Made by a program: the position numbers and the translations under genes
In this document: positions 61,400-64,000 of the stretch, piece after piece
Position numbering within the stretch: the stretch's first letter is position 1
Layout: the number at the start of each line of letters is the position of its first letter
The notes under the pieces: model-generated
The model's input: only the letters and a program-made list of their open reading frames with translations
What the model was told of the DNA's origin: nothing
Database searches by the model: none
Assembly (NCBI GenBank): GCA_037951105.1
Contig: JBAMJV010001865.1
Coordinates: forward strand, 1-64,000
Direction: 5' to 3'
Source of the DNA: Echinarachnius parma
Lineage: Eukaryota; Echinodermata; Echinoidea; Clypeasteroida; Echinarachniidae
Length of the DNA: 64,000 nt

Positions 61400-63370
61400 G
61401 TTTTTTTTTCTTTGGAAAATGATCCCAAAAAACATATTTTGGGAATATAAATGAATACCAAAGCAACATATATCCATATTAATAAGCCCAAGGTAATCTT
61501 GTATGGGTATGCTTTCATTTAAAACTGATTACCTCTCCTTTTACAAAATTATTCGCGCCGATTTTGAGCTTAGTCCCATGTGTTTCTGAAAGGTTACGCC
61601 AAATTAATCACATGGGACTAAGCTCAAAATCGGCGTGACTAATTTTGTAAAAGAAGAGGTAATCAGTTTGAAATGAAAGCATACCCGTACAAGATTACCT
61701 TGGGCTTATTAATATGGATATATGTTGCTTTGGTATTCATTTATATTCCCAAATTGTGTTTTTTGGGGATCATTTTCCAAAGAAAAAAAAACGATTTTTT
61801 TTTTTTTTATTTTTTAATTTATTAATTTTTTTAATAGCCGATCATCCGATCCCGATCATCGATCCGATTTCGAAGATCGATAAAATTTTGCCGATCCGAT
61901 CAAACGATCCGATCATCAAGGTCAGTTACAGCACTACATTGGGCCATCCAAATTTTAGAAAGTCATAATTTTACTTGCCAGACAGTGACACCAAGGAAAA
62001 ATGTTAAAGTGGTCCATTAACTTTACATAAGATTATTCTCATCATATTTTCAATATCATAGTGAGAATCTTCGGAATAATATTGATCATAGTTTTATATT
62101 TTTTTAAAAGAGCACTGTTTTAACCTCTTCTCTTGTTTGGAAAACAACATCTGGAAAATAAGTTTTCCATTTTGTTTTCTTTTTAAAAGTAAATTTCCGG
62201 CAATGATGACTATCTTGGAATATTTTGCTATATTTTTTCAGAACCCTCGTCTCAACCACCTTCACAAGATGCAGGCTTTGAAGACGACCATGAGATGGAG
62301 GCAGCAGAGGAAATGTTTTCCTACTTGGAGAAAAACGTCAAAAAGATCTGGAAGATTTGTTTTCCTTTTTTTTTCTTTACCAGTGCTCACAAAGTATACC
62401 ACATTAGTTAGGTCATGACTTATTTGTAATATTTGTAATATTTTGTTCTACAGACTTATCTACAGACTTATTGACTATTGCACACGAGATACATGGTCAT
62501 GAATGATCAAAATTTGATTATGTTTTGTCAGAACCCTCGTCACAGCCACCTTCACAAGATGCAGGCTTTGAAGACGAAGATGAGATGATGGGAGCAGAAG
62601 ATTGAGGAATTCATGAGGAAATGTTTTTCCTACTTGTGGAGAAAAAAAAAGATATGGGAGATTTGTTTTCCTTTTTTTTCTTTCTTTACCAGCACAAAGT
62701 ATACCACATTAGTTAGATCTTGACTCATTTGGAATATTTGGTTATGTTTTGTCAGAACCCATGTCACAACCACCTTCACAAGATGCGGGCTTTGAAGACG
62801 AACATGAGATGATGGGAGCAGGAGGAATTCATGAGGGAAAAGTTTCTCTAATAACAACCATCTGGAAATGTTTTTTATTTATTTTATTTTTTAAAAGTTG
62901 ATTACCAGAAAAAAAAGTTACCAGATAAAAATCTACTGGAGACTGTAATAAACTCAATAAATAATTCAAACTTATGTATCATGATTTGTCAGAACCCTCG
63001 TCACAACCACCACCACCACCACCACCACAAGATGCGGGCTTTGAAGAGGAAGCAGACGAGATTGAGGCAGCAGAAGATGAGGAGGCGATGCAGGCGAAAA
63101 GGGTTTCTCTTATAACAACCAACTTGAAAATTACTTTTCAACTTTTTTGTTTCAGCAAAAAGTTATCTTCTGAAAACTGTAATTATCTCAATAAATAATT
63201 AAAACTTTTGTATTTTGTTTTGTCAGAACCCTCGTCACAACCACAACCTCCACCACCACCACCACCACCACAAGATGCGGGCTTTGAAGAGGATGCAGAC
63301 GACATGGAGGCAGCAGAAGATGAGGAGGCGATGCAGGAGGAGTCGCCCGATCCAGAAGCAGACGAAGAAG
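59830..63370 (+). CDS. GSPT1: eRF3 (peptide chain release factor GTP-binding subunit, GSPT1 type), N-terminal part
   Basis: Exon 1 (59830-60055) starts MDVDPPESTGPDNWEDQEDP and contains LNVGAKPFIPNVNAPAFVP (residues 38-56), the doubled PAM2 motif by which eRF3 binds the C-terminal domain of poly(A)-binding protein. With the N-terminal DxW...PGPG pattern this matches animal GSPT1. An upstream in-frame ATG (59755) exists, but the start at 59830 gives the family's MD- start. Donor ACTG|GTAATT leaves phase 1. The best next exon is 63227-63370 (phase 1 to 1), an acidic Pro-rich linker. The GTPase and beta-barrel domains that act with eRF1 in cytosolic translation termination lie beyond the window. 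Four further copies of the second exon lie between these two. Confidence 0.85.
60056..61242. other. eRF3 intron 1, left part
   Basis: AT-rich intron with no recognised repeat or RNA. A 40-bp direct duplication TTCTACATTGATGTATTTTCAACAATATGACA lies at about 60941-61010. Confidence 0.45.
61243..61935. mobile_element. Long foldback element in eRF3 intron
   Basis: Ends GTGCTGTAACCGATCATCGGATCGG and the complement CGATCCGATCATCAAGGTCAGTTACAGCAC. Arms of about 330 bp pair through GGTAATCTTGTATGGGTATGCTTTCATTT and TTGAGCTTAGTCCCATGTG, centred near 61592. A poly-A (61361-61395) and poly-T (61795-61830) occupy matching places. Arms are GATCGG-rich. Confidence 0.88.
62242..62310 (+). pseudogene. eRF3 second-exon copy 1 (decayed)
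   Basis: Acceptor TTTTCAG|AA then EPSSQ/SQPPSQDAGFEDDHEMEAAEE. No donor in the expected place: the sequence runs into GAAATGTTTTCCTACTTGG, which copy 2 also has downstream, so the copy has lost its 3' half. Confidence 0.6.
62532..62605 (+). pseudogene. eRF3 second-exon copy 2 (stop codon)
   Basis: Acceptor TGTCAG|AA, then SQPPSQDAGFEDEDEMMGAED followed by TGA at 62603-62605 in the expected frame. No donor. Confidence 0.65.
62756..62840 (+). pseudogene. eRF3 second-exon copy 3 (decayed)
   Basis: Acceptor TGTCAG|AA, then MSQPPSQDAGFEDEHEMMGAG and an altered 3' end without a good donor. Confidence 0.6.
62993..63110 (+). CDS. eRF3 second-exon copy 4 (open, donor unclear)
   Basis: Acceptor TGTCAG|AA, then SSQPPPPPPPQDAGFEEEAD and IEAAEDEEAMQAKR. 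It stays open, but the only GT near the expected end is in AGG|GTTTCT, a poor donor. It could be used as an alternative exon only if that site works. Confidence 0.4.
63227..63370 (+). CDS. GSPT1: eRF3 exon 2 (copy 5, complete)
   Basis: Acceptor TGTCAG|AA and donor GAAG|GTAATG, 144 nt, phase 1 to 1. Encodes a Pro run, QDAGFEEDADDMEAAEDEEA and an acidic ending (EESPDPEADEE). It is the only copy with both splice sites. The Pro run comes from a short CCA microsatellite, expanded relative to copies 1-3. Confidence 0.75.
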
Positions 63371-64000
63371 GTAATGGTCGACGAAATTTTATGTAGAAAA
63401 AAAAAAATATTAAAAAAACAAACAGATTACCACTACTTCAGTTGAAGAAAACAACCCTTTTCAATCATGTTTCCTTTTAATTCTACAAAATGTAGTTTTA
63501 TTTTTAATAGCTAAATTGATATATTTGACGTTCAAATTAATTAAAAAATAAAAACTTGAATAATGTTATCATTTATGAAACCTATTAGCGTAATCTCTAC
63601 TGGTCCCTAAAATACTCTGGCTATGGTCTTTTGAAAATACATGTAATACTGAAGTCAAATGGATGATTAAACCTAGGCTAAATATAAACTGTTTTGCCTT
63701 GTGGTCCAGTTGGGCAAGTGAAAATAAGATTAGTGGACAAAAAGCCTGGTGGCTTCAAACAAAGCAACATTAAAATTATGTTACATTAAGTTGCCCATTT
63801 GGCCATTTGGTGGCCCATAGCTAATTTTGGGCCTGTGCTAATATTGAGCATTGGTAATACAGTGGAACCTCTTTATAACGAACTCTATTATAATGAGGTA
63901 CATATCACAGGTCCAGATTCTATGTATTTTATTATTTTTAAGCCCTGATACAACAAGATATCTGATATATCAAGGTAAATTCAATGGGCCCGAGGTGCTC
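63371..64000. other. eRF3 intron after exon 2, to window edge
   Basis: AT-rich; no further exon recognised. At 63859-64000 a repeat starts with CAGTGGAACCTCTTTATAACGAA, a type of dispersed element common in animal genomes (inference). Confidence 0.4.

Overview
This window is animal genomic DNA: AT-rich introns and intergenic DNA, GC-rich exons with canonical GT-AG splice sites, pol III genes, and a very dense load of short foldback (inverted-repeat) transposons, LINE and SINE fragments, microsatellites and G/C homopolymers. The repeat types and the large divergent Cys-loop receptor family fit a marine deuterostome, most likely an echinoderm such as a sea urchin; the species is an inference and was not tested.

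Three protein-coding genes are visible, all on the + strand. Two are tandem paralogues of the nicotinic acetylcholine receptor (Cys-loop ligand-gated channel) family. Gene 1 spans 12209-22037 and gene 2 spans 42867-54614. Each has seven coding exons of almost identical size (exons 3-6 are 45, 110, 277 and 259 nt in both). The Cys-loop, the four membrane segments and a cation-type pore entrance are conserved. Most aromatic residues of the acetylcholine pocket and the vicinal cysteines of loop C are replaced, so these look like receptors for another ligand. Gene 1 is open throughout (527 aa). Gene 2 lacks one base in exon 2, which gives a frameshift and early stop in an otherwise intact gene. 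A lone signal-peptide-like first exon at 26811 may mark a third, broken member. The third gene, from 59830 past the right edge, begins with the N-terminus of translation termination factor eRF3 (GSPT1 type) carrying a double PAM2 motif. Its second exon has been tandemly multiplied five times; the last copy has both splice sites and the earlier ones look decayed.

Layout: 1-12208 is repeat-rich, including a 3.4-kb composite element with three TTAA-bounded units arranged head-to-head and then in tandem. 12209-22037 is receptor gene 1, with an antisense tRNA-Thr gene and many foldback elements in its introns. 22083-42866 is intergenic: CR1-like LINE end, triplicated 325-bp repeat, terminal-inverted-repeat element carrying a tRNA-like sequence, a decayed antisense LINE, and a 135-bp satellite with a 1.03-kb higher-order duplication. 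42867-54614 is receptor gene 2, with a second tRNA-bearing element and a CAACGTTGG minisatellite in its introns. 54615-59829 holds repeats and microsatellites, and 59830-64000 is the start of eRF3.

All coordinates and alignments were made by eye. Paralogue comparison gives strong support to the receptor exon borders. Repeat families are named here only by local resemblance.
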